Shown one piece after another: positions 1 to 12,250 of a DNA stretch of 64,000 nt. Origin of the DNA: Laguncularia racemosa. Lineage: Eukaryota > Streptophyta > Magnoliopsida > Myrtales > Combretaceae. The number at the start of each line of letters is the position of its first letter. Within the stretch, counting starts at the first letter, position 1. The notes beneath the pieces are model-generated. The model had not been told where the DNA came from and searched no databases. It worked only from the letters and a program-made list of their open reading frames with translations. A program made the translations under genes and the position numbers. The stretch is from positions 2,046,001 through 2,110,000 of the forward strand of contig JBBMOL010000037.1 in the NCBI GenBank assembly GCA_037954665.1, in the 5' to 3' direction.

Positions 1-1074
1 TGACAAAGGAAAAACACATAAAAGAAACAAGGAAATATGCAACCTTTAACCTTGGAATATCTAGAAAGATGGGCAATTTGAATTAGTAAAGATAGATCCG
101 ATAACTTCCAGTTTTACTCTTTTTATTCTTCCATTTTTCCTTTTTTATTTAATCCTTGCAATTTTTAATTTTTATTAAATTATATAAATAATATTTTAAA
201 TAAGAATTTGTACATGTTCCTATCTATTATTAATATAAAATTTAAAAACATGGGTCATCTCTTTATAAAAAACAGAACACAAGTAAAAAAATAAAACTTC
301 CTACATTCTTTAGTATTGATTTTACATTTCTCTTAAACATTTTCCCAACAGATGCAAACTTCAAATGATGATATGTGTAGTTGCAAAGGAGCTAAATCAC
401 TCATGAGCTACTGACCTTAGCCGCTTTGATCTCAATTTAGCTCAAGCTCAAAATAAAATTTAATTATTTAAATTACTTGAGTTCAAGCTCTAAATAAAGT
501 TCAATTACTTAAATAAATTGAGCTTAAGCTCTTATTTATAACATATTCCTATCTATTATGAACATAAAATTAAGAAATATAGATTATCTCTTTATCAAAA
601 AACAAAACACAAATAAAAAAAATAAAACTTCTTTATTGTATATCTCATGAAAGAATGAGTATATGGAAATGTTAAAAGTTTTCCGTTATAACTTGTTTAA
701 CAACTATCTATATATATCTATTAGCATTTCTTGAAATAGAACAATAGGGAAAAGAGCCAAATATATCTAGTTTTTGTTTTTTGTTCTCTCAATGCATTTT
801 TTCCCTTGGTTCCTGTGGATTCTATAATGGTTAAGTATAACTAATGACAAGTATTTTTAGATCTTGTTAGTAGGTCGTCTTATGGAAAGTCATACATATC
901 AATTTTTCTTGGCTTTTTTATTCTTCTTTTTTTTCTTTTTCTTAAAAATTTTCCCAACAGATGTAAACTTTAAATGATGATATGTGTAGTTGCAAATGAG
1001 TCAAATGTTCATGAGCTACTAACCTAGGTTGCTTTAAGTTTAGCTAGGCTCGAGCTCAAAATAAAGCCCATTTA
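1..1074. repeat. AT-rich non-coding DNA with diverged direct repeats
   Basis: No credible gene is visible. Two pairs of diverged direct repeats can be read by eye: about 205-300 resembles 537-632 (shared wording around 'ttcctatctattat' and 'aacacaa.taaaaaaa'), and about 345-470 resembles 953-1075 (shared 'aaatgatgatatgtgtagtt' and 'tcatgagctact'). A stretch near 611-740 resembles 26575-26710, so at least its right part belongs to the long dispersed repeat described below. The block is probably decayed retroelement DNA, but I cannot name a family. Confidence 0.5.
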
Positions 1075-1725
1075 CTTAAATGAACTAAGCTTGAGATATT
1101 ATTTGGATTTTTGAGATATATATATGGAAAAAGTACACTTTTAATTCTCAATATTTACATACTTTTCTATTTGAGTCATCAGTTTTTTTTTTCTTTTATT
1201 TGAATCCTCAATATTTTCAAAACCTTAAAAAAAAGGATTTTCATTAAGTGTATTAAGTTTTCTATTAATACGTGATATATATCAACTTTAAATTGGTTTA
1301 TAATAATTAAATTGAAAAAATGATGATATTAATATATTTATTTACATAGTATCATAAAAAATAATATTAAATATATTTCATGCTATAATATAATAAAAAA
1401 TACAAAAAATAATAATTAAAATTAAGAAAAGGGGCTAGGAAAATTTATATGTACCTTAGCCATTTTAGTCAATTAGCCTAAGGTTAAGTGGAAGCTAATA
1501 TGTGTGCTAAATGAATAGAAAATTTAATATATTAATGAAAATCCCATTTTTATAAGGTTTTGAAATTATTAAGGACTTAAATAAAAGAAAAACAAAAAAA
1601 GGTTGAGAATTTAAATAGAAAAGTAGATAAATATTGAAGACTAAAAATATACCTTTTCATATATATATATATATATAACACTCAAGAGTCCAAATAATAG
1701 CTCAAGCTCAATTCATATACACAAA
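1075..1725. mobile_element. Long-inverted-repeat MITE-like element
   Basis: The left arm (about 1086-1270) and the right arm (about 1490-1714) are imperfect inverted copies of one another. The left reads 'tatatatggaaaaagtacac', and the reverse complement of the right reads 'tatatatgaaaaggtatatt'. The pairing continues outward through 'agcttgagatattatttgga', which matches the reverse complement of the right flank. The arms are roughly 190-225 bases and the centre is AT-rich without a reading frame. Such long arms suggest a foldback or Mutator-like non-autonomous element. No clean target duplication was found, so the family is open. Confidence 0.55.
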
Positions 1726-3483
1726 TATAATACTACACAATTAGTCTTCTCTAATATTTCTTTTCGTCAAGAATGAGGGCTAAAAGGAAATTTCATAATT
1801 AAAATCCTAGAATTAGTCAAAATCCCTTTTCTAAAGAATTAAGCATAGGGATGCAAATGAGTCAAGTCAAGTTACTTGCGAGTTACTTGAGCTTGACTCG
1901 TTCTAAGCTTGGCTTGTAAACGAGCTGAATTCAAACCTATAATTTTCAGGCTTCTAAAAGCTTGACTCAACTTAGACTTGATAATTTTTTCAATAGCTGA
2001 GTTTAAACTTTCAAAAAGCTCAATTAGTTTGGCTCGTTTGCAGTCTTAATTATATGCATTAGAAAAATTAAAAAGGACTACTTATTAATAAAATCCTATT
2101 TCTAACTTGTTGAAATTTTAGGTCTCTGGTGCTTATCTTTTCCTTTAGCTTAGCTGCCAATCCATCATCAGCTCCGTATATTTTAGTCATGAAAATAAAG
2201 TATTTGTTATCTAGTAGTAATTGTAGACGGCTGGAACAAGAAATTATCCCATGGTTACACTAAAAACAGAGTTAAAATGCCAAAATCTACTCCTACATCT
2301 AAGCTTAATCTTTTGTTCTTTTATATGTTGGAATCTTGTTGATGGATTTTGTACCCACAGTCATGCACTTTTAGTGGCTTAAGATTACTCTTCTAAAGTT
2401 TATCTGCAATATACTATCTTTGAGATCCTCATCGTATTTTAACGGTCATGGCTTCAAGACAATTTCCTCTTACTATTGGGCTCCCTAAATCTTGCTGAGT
2501 TTGTTACACATGGTAACCTCGAGATTTTATGGCTCTTCTGGAAGCACCCTACGTATGTCCTTGACCAACTTCAACATCCTTTATCAATGTCTTTTTGCTT
2601 CTGAAGTTCACCAATCACCGTAATTTCATCCTTGTGTTGGTATGGCTTTACCAAACTAGTTTCCTTTCCGAATCTCTCGTGACACCGCCAATCTCATGTT
2701 TCAAATGGGAACTAATACTTGGGAACCGGATTTCAAGTATGTTGGTGCAATGAGTCAATTTGGGATCTAGGGTTTATATTATTAAAGATGGTATCTTTGT
2801 AAGGTCTTATGATCTTTTGCATTGAAAATAAAGTATATGGATAGATCAAAATTGAATATGACACATCAATATTAAATCTAGTTGAGGTTGATTAAATCAC
2901 AATTGATTGATGTGATGCACAATCCATGAAATGATCAAGATTTTAAAAGAGGATTCAATATGATGCACAAATCTCAATTAACAATTGTTTGCCACAATCT
3001 CAAAGAGATTGATAAGAACAGGTGACTTGCGGCAATCTATATTGATTGATAGGAACTCAAGATAGGAGAAATCCGTCTCTTTATAATCCATAATCATAAA
3101 GGTGTTTGTAAAAAAATCTTAATTTTTGTTTTCAATTGATAAGAGCATATAAGTATGAGCCTTATTAAGCTAACAATTATAGACACCATGTTTTTGTTCC
3201 CATTTTAGAAAATAATGAAAATAAAGAAAAAAAGACCCAAAAAAAGTCGTAAAAATCAAGAAAGTTGCACAAAATAAAAAACTAAAATAATTAGGTCTCT
3301 TAAGATAGGAATTATTTTTATAAGTCCTAATGCACACAATACAAGTGATTCAATAATGAGTTTAGGGTCTTATTACTAAAAGTTTCTATATATCATGTCG
3401 ACCTACGTCTAATTTATTCATTCAAATGGGTAATAAAAAATTTTACTTAAGCATATTTAAATTTATAATTAATTTATTAAGTT
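1726..3483. repeat. Long dispersed repeat, copy 1, left part
   Basis: This stretch is collinear with about 26767-28293. Shared anchors include 'ttatatgcattagaaaaa' (2050 and 26900), 'aaaatctactcctacatcta' (2281 and 27169) and 'aagcttaatc' (2300 and 27189). Similarity continues up to base 3483, where a gypsy element interrupts it, and resumes at 12251. No coding potential is visible. It looks like an LTR or LTR-flanking part of an old retroelement: the downstream part carries a TATA-like box at 14651. Confidence 0.6.
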
Positions 3484-5520
3484 TGTAATGCCCTGAAACT
3501 CAGGGCACTATTGCCTATCATATGTCTTTACCAAATAAGGATACATTAAGGCTCTTAACCTTACTCTAATATCATTTAATCTTGTAATTCTTGTAAATCA
3601 CAATCATATAATCCAATACTTCCAGCATGATACAAGTACATCTTGTATAAAATTTCAACTCTTACAAAGAATAATCTTAATACAACAATTCAAATCACTT
3701 AAAATGTTTAATTATTATAACTCTCAAATTCAATAACACGTCTCAATATAATTCTCATGATTCGGCTGATCAATCCTCACTTAATCACCATAACAATAAT
3801 AATAGAAATCTTCATCTTCCCTCTCTTGTATATTCAACCTTAAATCCCCTTCATGAGTAACATCTCCCTCTATATCGACATCTAAAAAAAAATAATCTCC
3901 GAGGGGTAAGCTAATGCCCAATATGTATAACCGACAAACACATATGCATGATCAAACATGAAATAAATCACACTTGTATCTAAAAAAAATAATCTCTAAA
4001 GGGTAAGTTAATGCCTATTATGTATAACCAGCAAACAAATATGCATGATCAAACATGAATTAAATCACACACATTTATGTAGATACAAAACATCATACAA
4101 TAGGTTCTTATTTTACTTAAGTCCACATAATAACAATGGGATACTCATGACCCCGTCAAATACACTTAAACGCTTAATCCTTAACTTGGTGTTGGGAATT
4201 GTAACTATGGGCCCCAACATCTACGAGTCTTTAAACCTTAAACCTTAACCAATCTAGATCATTTCCAAGAACAACTCTATTAGGGATAATGTCACACAAG
4301 GATCATGGGGAGCTCCCTAGGGATTTGCCATTACGGGCCCCTAGGTTGAGCCAAGCACATACATCAAGTAACTTAACTACTTAAACCAATCCATCTAACT
4401 TAATCTAATTTATTACTAACTTAACAATCATAAGAAACAACCAAAGTTACATGTATTTGGAATCATAATCTTAAATGTCTGGTTTTGAACTTAAAGCTAA
4501 GTTATAATTTGTAAAAATACTTGTAATATGTTCTTAGTACTAATCTAGAATAAGTTATGTTTCTTAATTCTATTCACCTAATCATTATATGATTTCTTTT
4601 CTTACTCCACTGGAGTTTCTAGGGTTTTACTAAATGTTTAGGTTGCATGGAAGTTCGTTTAGATAGAAAATAAATCAAGTAGTGGAATATTTCTAAGTAC
4701 ACACTTATGCTTAGGCCATGTACTTTGGCACAGTTTGGTTACACGATCGTGTATAGTGGTCATGTCTCTTTTTGTGTGTTTTACATTTTTGGCATGCTCA
4801 AGTACATGGTCGTGTACCTTCTTGTGGATTTTGGCATTTTGGCATGCTTAATTACACGTTTGTGTAATTGGCCGTGTACCTTTTTGTGGATTTCCATATT
4901 TCGACACACTTAAGTACACGAGATTATCATTTGTTCGTATAACTTTCTATACATAGTGCATGTTTTTGCATGGGCAAGTGTATGGGCGTGTACTTGATTG
5001 TGGACCACATTGTTCTTCACGAACCTTATTTTCCTCTTTTAAATTTTTCTAGATTCTGAATTTTTATGTTTCTAAGTTTAATAGGATAATAAATTTGGTT
5101 AATTCTAGATTAGTAAACTTCCTTATCCTAATTTGTGATTTGAACTTCTAGATCACTTGATTCCATGCTTGTTTCGTCCCCTTTCCTTGATTCGAATTTT
5201 GATGGAATCATGTAATGAAAATTGATTAAATGCTAAATTGTATAACCATGAACAACAATTTGATCGTATCAACCTTTACCCGATGGAATTGTTTTAGTCC
5301 TTTGTGTAATCCGCTTGATCACCTTTAGGTTTCAGAGAGCATTACTTTTATGTTTTATTGCGCAACTGGCAAAATGGGATGAGAGCTAGGTTAAATTGGT
5401 ATCTATACCTTATTCCTAAGAGACCAAATTACCCATTGCCTTTGTAAATATCGCATGTTTACCCTTGTCCTTGTTTTTTTAATAAATTTTATATAACTAT
5501 AATAATTTTGGGTAATTACA
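3484..5520 (-). repeat. 3' LTR of the gypsy element
   Basis: The - strand start is TGTAATTACCC at 5520. It is preceded on that strand by a purine-rich tract (AGGGGGGTAGAA, rc of 5521-5532) that fits a polypurine tract. The other end is GGGCATTACA, at 3484. The first 65 or so bases match the stub at 12250-12185. At about 2.04 kb it is long but within the range of plant gypsy LTRs. Recurrent 'acacg..cgtgta' wording at 4730-5000 is seen. No gene is supported inside it. Confidence 0.7.
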
Positions 5521-5559
5521 TTCTACCCCCCTTATAAAGACTTTTGCTTTCAAAAGTTA

Positions 5560-6360
5560 CTTGATTTTGGAAGAGTCTTGGATATTTCTTCCTCATCTCC
5601 TCTTCCAATTCCCACGTAGCTTCTCGATTAGTTTAATTTGTCCAGTGTACTTTGACGCAAGGAATCACTCTCCGCCTTAGCACTTATTCCTTGATATCTA
5701 CAATCTTGATTGGTTTTTCTATAGAGGATAAGTTTGGTTGTACATTTAATGGCTCCAAAGCCACTATCTGATTTGGGTTTAGTGTAAATTTTCTCAATAT
5801 TGATACATGGAATACATCATGTACTCCAGCCAAACTTGGTGGGAGGACCAACCTATAAGCCATGGTACCTACTATTTCTAAGATTTCTAACAGGGCTTAC
5901 ATATCAGAGGTTTAACTTCCCTTTTAAACCAAACCTGATCACCCTTTTTATTAGAGAAGCTCTTAATAGCACTTTATCTCCTACTTGGAATTCTAAAGGG
6001 CATCATCTCTTATTTGCATGACTCTTTTGTCCGGACTAAGTTGTTTGTATTCTCCGCCTTATCAATTTTATCTTATCCATACCCTCTTGGACCAATTCTA
6101 GTCCTAGCATCTGTCTTTCTCCTACTTCATCCTAATGTAGTGGGATTTGTATCTTCTTCCATATAGAGCCTCATAAGGAGCCATTTGGATGGTTGCTTGG
6201 TAGCTATTATTATAGGTAAACTCAATGAAAGGTAAGTGCTCATTCTAGTTACCTAAAAAATCTAGTGCATAGGCTAGTGGTCCTCTCAAATTGTCCATCC
6301 ATTTGGGAGTGGAATGCAATGCTAAATTGTAGTTTTGTGCTTAAAACTTTATGTAAGTTA
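5560..6360 (-). pseudogene. Gypsy integrase C-terminal region, decayed
   Basis: Between the integrase core and the polypurine tract, the - strand frames give broken pieces resembling the integrase C-terminal domain of plant gypsy elements. They include a 'FQVGDKVLLRAS' piece, a 'GKLNL.YVSPV' piece and 'VHDVFHVS'-type remnants near 5800-6000. The frame changes several times and stops are frequent. The call rests mainly on position after the integrase core and on these short motifs. Confidence 0.5.
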
Positions 6361-6362
6361 TT

Positions 6363-6908
6363 TCAAAATTTGCTTACAAACCTTGTAGCTCTATTAGAGG
6401 TTATGGTTACTGGCACTCCATGTAACCTTACTATTTCTTGAATATATATCTGGGTTAGTTTCTTTAGTTTGTATCCCACTCTAATAAGTAGAAAGTGGGT
6501 AGGCTTGGTTTGTTGGTCTACTTTTACCCATACCATATCTTGATTTTCTTTAATATTTGGAAGGGCCATAATAAAATCCATTATCACATGTTCCCATTTC
6601 TACTCTAGTACTAGAAGAGGTTGTAATTCTCTAACTGGCCTCTGATGTTTAATTCTGATTTGTTGGTAAGTGAGACACCTGACTACGTACTCAACTATCT
6701 CCCTTTTCATGTTCTTGCACCAATAGTGACTCTTTAGGTCCTTGTACATTTTGGTGCTCCTAAGATAGATTCTATAGGTTGAATAGAGTGCCTCTTTCAT
6801 TATTTTCTTCTTTAGTTCCACATCCCCTATCACATATAATCTTGTTTCATATTGTAAGATCCCCTCTATGTTCATATTGAATTTAAGATCCTTGCTTCGT
6901 TCCATCAT
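6363..6908 (-). pseudogene. Gypsy integrase fragment (zinc-binding domain and core)
   Basis: Bases 6600-6908 encode the HHCC-type zinc-binding part, with 'YRIYLRSTKMYKDLKSHYWC' followed by 'CLTYQQIRIKHQRP', the usual C..CQ..K..HQ.P pattern of plant Ty3 integrases. Bases 6363-6587 encode the core, starting 'MDFIMALP' where the first catalytic Asp of the 'MDFI.GLP' motif lies, and continuing to 'LHGVPVTITSNRATRFVSKF'. In that motif the usual 'SDR' is read as 'SNR', so the second catalytic Asp is lost. The two pieces are separated by an in-frame break. The product would have been the retroelement integrase; this copy cannot be active. Confidence 0.82.
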
Positions 6909-7379
6909 ACTCTTGATCTCTTGGATATCCTTATCCTCTACTTAGGCTATCTCGATTTTGTTAACTAATATTGGTTGTATGCGTAAAGTGGCCATCTTTG
7001 CTCTCACTTCGTGAATCAAGATATCTAATTCCAGCTTATGGATGTCATCCAATAACTCTCACTTTGAAGTGATGAGAGTAACAACATTATCTTATTTCTT
7101 TCTACTAAGGGCAATTGCCACCACATTGGCTTTTCTTAGATGGTACTACATTTCCAGGTCAGAGTCCTTAATTAATTCCAACCATCTCCTCTGCCTCATG
7201 TTCAATTCCTTCTATGTGAAGATGTATTTTAGGCATGTGATAAGTGAAAATCTTGCACTTCTCTCCATACAACTAGTGCCTCCATAGTTTTAAGGTTAAT
7301 AACATTATTGCTAACTCCAAGTCATGATTTAGGTAATTCTTCTCATATGGCTTCAATTGACAGGATGCATATGCTATGA

Positions 7380-7730
7380 GTTGCTTGCTTTGCATTAATG
7401 CACATCCTAATCCTTAGGTTGAAGCATCATTATATATAGTGAATTCGTCCCCACTCTTGGGTAATGCTAAAACTGGTGTTAACACAAGCTTCTCTTTGTG
7501 TATATGAAAACTAGCCTTACATGTATCATCCTACTCAAACTTTATATTATTTTGTGTTAACCTGGTGAGAAGAGTCGCTATTTTGGAGAATCCCTCAACA
7601 AACCTTTTGTAGCATCCTGCTAAACCCAAGAAGCTTCTTATATCTGTTACTATCTTCAGTCTATGCCAATTCATTACAACTTTCACCTTTTTTGGGTTTA
7701 CAGATATTCCATCCTTATTAACTATATGCA
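7380..7730 (-). pseudogene. Gypsy RT C-terminus and RNase H start
   Basis: The - strand reads 'KDGISVNPKKVKVVMNWHR', then 'IRSFLGLAGCYKRFVEGFSK', the conserved stretch linking the RT thumb to RNase H in plant gypsy elements. Downstream, near 7380-7480, an RNase H-like 'FTIYNDAST' and 'GLGCALMQ' follow. The coding homology stops at base 7730, exactly where the hAT element begins. The first half of this gene lies on the far side of the hAT at 11652-12170. Confidence 0.8.
7721..7728. repeat. Left target site duplication of the hAT element
   Basis: The sequence is ACTATATG, matching ACTACATG at 11644-11651 with one difference. Eight bases is the duplication length made by hAT transposases. Joining the flanks across it restores the 'LGH(V)V' to 'KDGIS' continuity of the gypsy RT. 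Confidence 0.8.
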
Positions 7731-10700
7731 AGGTTATCAAAATCACGAGTTAATTTGTACTTTTCTATGATTTTATGGGTTTGTGAGCACATTCCTTATC
7801 AACTTGCAAACAAAATTATTTTGAGGTAAAATTGCACTGGAATCATGATTCCACACGGTGGAATCGGTAAAATCGAGATTTGAAATGCATTTTCATCGAG
7901 TCTGTTGGAGTGAATTATTTTCTATTTACTCTACAGTGAGTAGCCCGGCCTAGATGATGATGCCCAACCCAGCCTAGACTCCATGTAGCTTTATGAACAT
8001 TAAACAGAAAAGCAATTTGTTCTAGCCACTATAGTATGTTCTACACTTCTATTCTTCTTTGACTTCTTCCTTTTGTTTTGTTTACACACATCACACTTCA
8101 CACTGTTCTTCTTCATCATAGGTAGCCGCGGCTTACACACTCTAATCTACTTCCATTCCATCGCGTATAGGTCATGTTTTCTTTAATATATTATTGTACG
8201 TAAGTACTTTTTATGATTTAGTTACTTGCTTAGGGATTTTTTTTTTTTGGTTATTTTTGCCGATCTTGCTTAAGGACTAGGGTAATCTTCATCTAGTGAG
8301 ACAAACCATGAACTAGTCCATCTTTTTTATTTTCCGTCTTCATCATAAACTAGGTTTAAATTAGAAAATTGGCATGGTGATGACTGTTTTCATCTTTCTT
8401 TACAAGTTGCATCATGTTAGCATAGAGTGGTGTGGCTTGTGGTGGCTTTCTGGTGATTTTAATCTAATTCCTTTTCTATTGGAGAGGTTTCCTCATCATA
8501 GTTTCTCCTAGGACAATTCATATTATTGATTTGATGAGGAAAATATCATGCTTGGAACCCTTGCTTTCTTTGTTATAACATCATTGCTTTTTGAACATAT
8601 AAGAAATATGCTTGCAAGCAGTTTTTCAAACTTTATTCTAAGGCAATACCAATTTGAAGCATCACCAAAATGTTGATCTACTACTTGACTCAGAAATGTT
8701 GATGGCCCATTTGAACATGATTGCATTTTACGTGACCTTTGATGTATTCATCCCATCTTTAGGTGCTCTCTAGTTGTTATGGTCAATCTATCTTACTTCG
8801 TGCAGCCTTAACCATCAACTTTTCCTGTAAAAACCATTTGAAATTCTATTCATATGAACTAAAATTGCTTTGTTTATTTGAATTGCTTGTTTAAACAAGA
8901 ATTTTACTCCTTATTTCCTTAAGTAGTTTCATTTAGCCAAAGCAGAGCTGTATTTGTATTGTAGTGCTATAGAGGAGGGTGGCAAGCACCTTTTACTTCA
9001 CTGCAAAGGCCACAAGGTTTTTATAAATTTTGTGATGACTTTTACTTCACTACAAAGGGGATAGGGGTGGCTGTATTAGAAAATTGGAATTACTCATGCT
9101 TGCATTATATTGGCTTGATTTTGTGATCATATACACTTGTCTTTAGGGAAGAAGCATAATGTTGAAATGCTTGAAATTTACTCTTTATTTTATTTTCTTA
9201 TTGGATTTTAAGTAGTGGTTGAGTTCAAATGTCATCTTCTAAATCATCTAAAAAGAGCTCTAAAAGGAAAAATGCACCTAAAAGTAGATCTGATGTTGGT
9301 TGGAAGCATGGAATTGATGTAGATAATAATGGAAGAAAAGGGAAAATGTAAGTATTGTAACAAAGTTGTTAGTGGAGGCATTTATAGATTTAAGAATTAC
9401 TTGGGTTATACGTGTAAAGATGTAGAGCCATGTACTAGTGTCTTAGATGATTTAAAATTTGAAATGTTAACAATATTGCTGAAAGCGACAAAAATATTAG
9501 AAATAAAAAGAAAGCAAAATCATGGGATTGAAGATTCTGATGATGATAATGATGAGGTAGAGCAGACATCTATAAAGGAAAAAAAGAAAGGAATCGCATG
9601 GATTTCTTTCTTAAAAAGGAAAAAAAAAATTAGTGGAAGTGGAACATTAGCGAGCTAAGGTACAACTAACCAATTCACAAAGAAAGAGTTGAGAGAAGAA
9701 TGCATCCAACAAGTTGCTCGTTTTTTTTTACACTAGTGCAATTCCATTTAACTGTGTAAAATATCTAAAGTTTGCTAAGATGCTTGAGGTGGTTAGTCAA
9801 TATGGTTATGGGCTTAAATATCCTTCCTATCATGAGCTAAAGATGACTTGTTTGAAGAAAAAAGTTGCTTGAACAATGGAATTACTTGAAGACTATAAAG
9901 TTGAATGGAGAAAAATAGGTTGCTCTATTATGTTAGATGCATGGACTGATAAAAAGAGGCATTCCATATTCAATTTCTTAGTAAATTGCATGAAAAGAAT
10001 GGTCTTCTTGTCATCTATAGATGCTTATAATATATCTAAGACAATTAACACATTTTTTGCCATGTTAGATGATATTGTAGAGAAGGATGGAGAGGAGAAT
10101 GTTGTACAAGTAATTACAAATAATGCTGCAAATTATAAAGTAGCAAGGGAAAAATTGATGGAGAAAAGAAAATCCTTATATTGGACACCTTGTGTAGCAC
10201 ATTACATTAAGTTGATCTTAGAGGACTTTGAGAAGAATTTGAAGATTCATCATGGAACAATTGCAAAATGGAGGCAAATTACTACATTTATTTATTCTAG
10301 GACTATACTTATCTCAATCCTAAGGAGATACACTAAAGGAAGGGACTTGATTAGACCCGGTGCAACTTGTTTCGCCACTTCTTATTTAACACTAGGTTGC
10401 CTCAATGAGTTAAAGGGTACATTGATGAAGATGTTCACTTGAAGTCACTAGAGATCATGTAAGTATTTGAGCACAACTAATGGAAAGCGAATTCAATAGG
10501 TGGTTTTGGATAATAGGCTTTGGAAGAATGTTATTATTTGTCTTAAAGTTGCATTTTCCTTAATTAATATGCTTAGGTTAGTAGATTTTGATGAACAATT
10601 AGTTATGGGTTTCATTTATCTAGAAATGGATTGTGCCAAGGAGAAAATTAAAGAAAATGTCAATAATGTGAAGAAAAGGCAATATCTCAACTTATTAGCT

Positions 10701-11643
10701 ATATATATTTTGCTTTAGTATTCATTTTAAAGTTTCATTTGTAAATTGAAATCATATTTATTTAATGTAGTTATTGACCTATCTTCAAGATTATTGAAAA
10801 GAGATTGGAGCTTTAACTTCATAGACCATTTTATGTTGCAGCTTATTATTTGAATCCCCATTACCATGATAGTCCTAATTTTAAGGTTGATGTTGACGTT
10901 AAGATTTGATTATATGGTTGCATCAACTGAAAGGTGTAAGTTTGATATATAGCTTGAAAGATTTAAGGATGCTAATGAAGTTGCAAGGTTAGTAAAAGAC
11001 AAAAAAACTCCAGCTAAATGATGGGATTCTTATGGAGATGAATGCCCAAAACTATAAAAGTTTGCTATTTATATTCTAAGTTTGACTTGTAGTTCTTCAG
11101 GTTGAGAGTGTAATTGGAGTGAATTTGAAATGGTATGGTATAAATAGTTCTTTTATTTGATTTTATATCTTATTAAGATTATCAATCTTGTATAGCTATA
11201 TATAACCTTTTTCATTTTCAGGTTCATACTAAAAAGAGGAATAGGTTGTATCAACAAAAGATGAACGATTTAGTGTTTGTAATGCATAACTTGAGCAAAT
11301 GATGATGAAGATGTAGATAATGATGGTGATATGGATAGGAGAGATGGTGGAAATTGTGATGATTTATCTTAGTTGTTATTTTATATTATGATTTATAAAT
11401 TCATCACTTTTATTAGGACTTGTGGTTGATTATCTATATTGCACAACTTATGTTTAATTATTTATATTATGAATTTTATTGCGATTTCTATTATCCATTA
11501 TATATATATTTTTATGACTATTATAAGTTAATTTACAATATTTGGAAGTTATTTTACAAAGGTTGTAAAAATTTATGTTTCTGCATTCTGATTCTATAGA
11601 CCCCCTAGTGATTTTACGTAGAATCGTGAGTTTGACAACTTTG
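7729..11643 (+). mobile_element. hAT-superfamily DNA transposon inserted in the gypsy RT gene
   Basis: The 3,915-base element has 20-base imperfect terminal inverted repeats: left 'caaggttatcaaaatcacga', and the right end in reverse complement 'caaagttgtcaaactcacga' (17 of 20 identical). It is flanked by an 8-base duplication with one mismatch. It carries a decayed BED-finger/DUF659 transposase gene on the + strand. About 1.5 kb of non-coding sequence (7750-9230) precedes the transposase. Frameshifts and stops indicate that it no longer makes its own transposase. It is younger than the gypsy copy it disrupts. Confidence 0.88.
9230..11370 (+). pseudogene. Decayed hAT transposase (BED finger, DUF659)
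   Basis: A basic, serine/lysine-rich start (ATG at 9230) leads, after a frameshift near 9325, into a BED-type zinc finger (9329-9460; 'CKYCNKVVSGGIYRFKNYL'). The Cys pair is kept, but the expected His positions read Tyr and Cys, so zinc binding is doubtful. A DUF659-like core follows at 9876-10442, with 'LDAWTDKKRHSIFNFLVN', 'VVQVITNNAANYKVA' and 'YWTPCVAHYIKL'. Further homology continues as 'RLWKNVIICLKV' (10500-10720) and 'PFYVAAYYLNPHYH' (10830), then 'NRLYQQKMNDLVFV' (11240), which lies in the C-terminal dimerisation region. In the normal family this protein cuts and pastes the element. Several stops and shifts are present. Confidence 0.85.
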
Positions 11644-11651
11644 ACTACATG
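11644..11651. repeat. Right target site duplication of the hAT element
   Basis: ACTACATG pairs with ACTATATG at 7721-7728 (7 of 8). Confidence 0.8.
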
Positions 11652-12170
11652 ACCTAAGAAGCCACCAGCTCCAATTAGAATTCACATTTATTGAATTTGC
11701 CATACAATTTCTCTTCTTGTAACCTATCCAACACCAATCTCAAGTGCTTCCCATGCTCCTCATTGCTCATGGAGTATATTAGGATATTATCTATGAAGAT
11801 GATTACAAATTTGTCCAGGAAGTCCCTGAATTCTTTGTTCATTAGGTCCATAAACACTGCATGTGCATTTGTCAACTCGAAATGCATCACTAAGAATTCG
11901 AAGAGCCTATATTGGGTCCTGAAAGCTGTCTTCTATTTATCTCCTTCCTTAATTCTTAGCTTATGGTACCTTGATCTCAAGTTTATTTTAGAAAACACTT
12001 GAGCTCCTTATAGCTAGTCAAACAAGTCATCTATCTTAGGAAGAGGATACTTGTTTTTTATAGTGACCCTGTTCAACTCTCTATAGTTGATGTAGAGTCT
12101 CATGGTTCCAACCTTCTTCTTGACAAAAAGAACTGGTGCACCCCAGGGAGATATACTAAGTCTTATAAAA
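11652..12170 (-). pseudogene. Gypsy reverse transcriptase N-terminal and palm region
   Basis: Reading on the - strand, the segment begins 'DFIRLSISPWGAPVLFVKKK', the entry of the gypsy RT, near 12160. It continues through 'YRELNRVTIKNKYPLPKIDD' and 'GAQVFSKINLRS', then 'FVIIFIDNILIYSMSNEEH' and 'RLQEEKLYGKFNKCEF'. The catalytic 'IDDILIY' motif reads 'IDNILIY', so one of the paired aspartates is Asn. Stops interrupt the frame. The reading continues across the hAT insertion at 7730. Confidence 0.85.
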
Positions 12171-12184
12171 TCATTGTAAAGATC

Positions 12185-12250
12185 ATATGTTTACCCTTAT
12201 CCTTATTTTTTATAAATTTTATATCACTATAATAGTTTTAGGTAATTACA
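12185..12250 (-). repeat. Stub of the 5' LTR of the gypsy element
   Basis: About 66 bases starting TGTAATTACC on the - strand match the start of the 3' LTR at 5520-5455. The LTR then stops and the sequence passes directly into RT coding sequence. The rest of the LTR, primer binding site, gag and protease are absent, which implies a deletion of several kilobases. Confidence 0.75.

Larger units (their letters stand above)
3484..12250 (-). mobile_element. Degenerate Ty3/gypsy (chromovirus-like) element, split by a hAT insertion
   Basis: Reading on the - strand, a 5' LTR stub (12250-12185) is followed by reverse transcriptase, RNase H, integrase and a full 3' LTR (5520-3484). The ends are TGTAAT...ATTACA, flanked by AAGTT (3479-3483) and AAGTC (12251-12255), a 5-base target duplication with one difference. 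Gag, protease and most of the 5' LTR are missing. The order RT-RH-INT, and a C-terminal region resembling the end of chromovirus polyproteins (5560-6360), place it in Ty3/gypsy, probably Tekay/Del-like. A hAT element (7729-11643) interrupts the RT region. Many stops and frameshifts make it dead. Without the hAT it would be about 4.8 kb. Confidence 0.82.
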
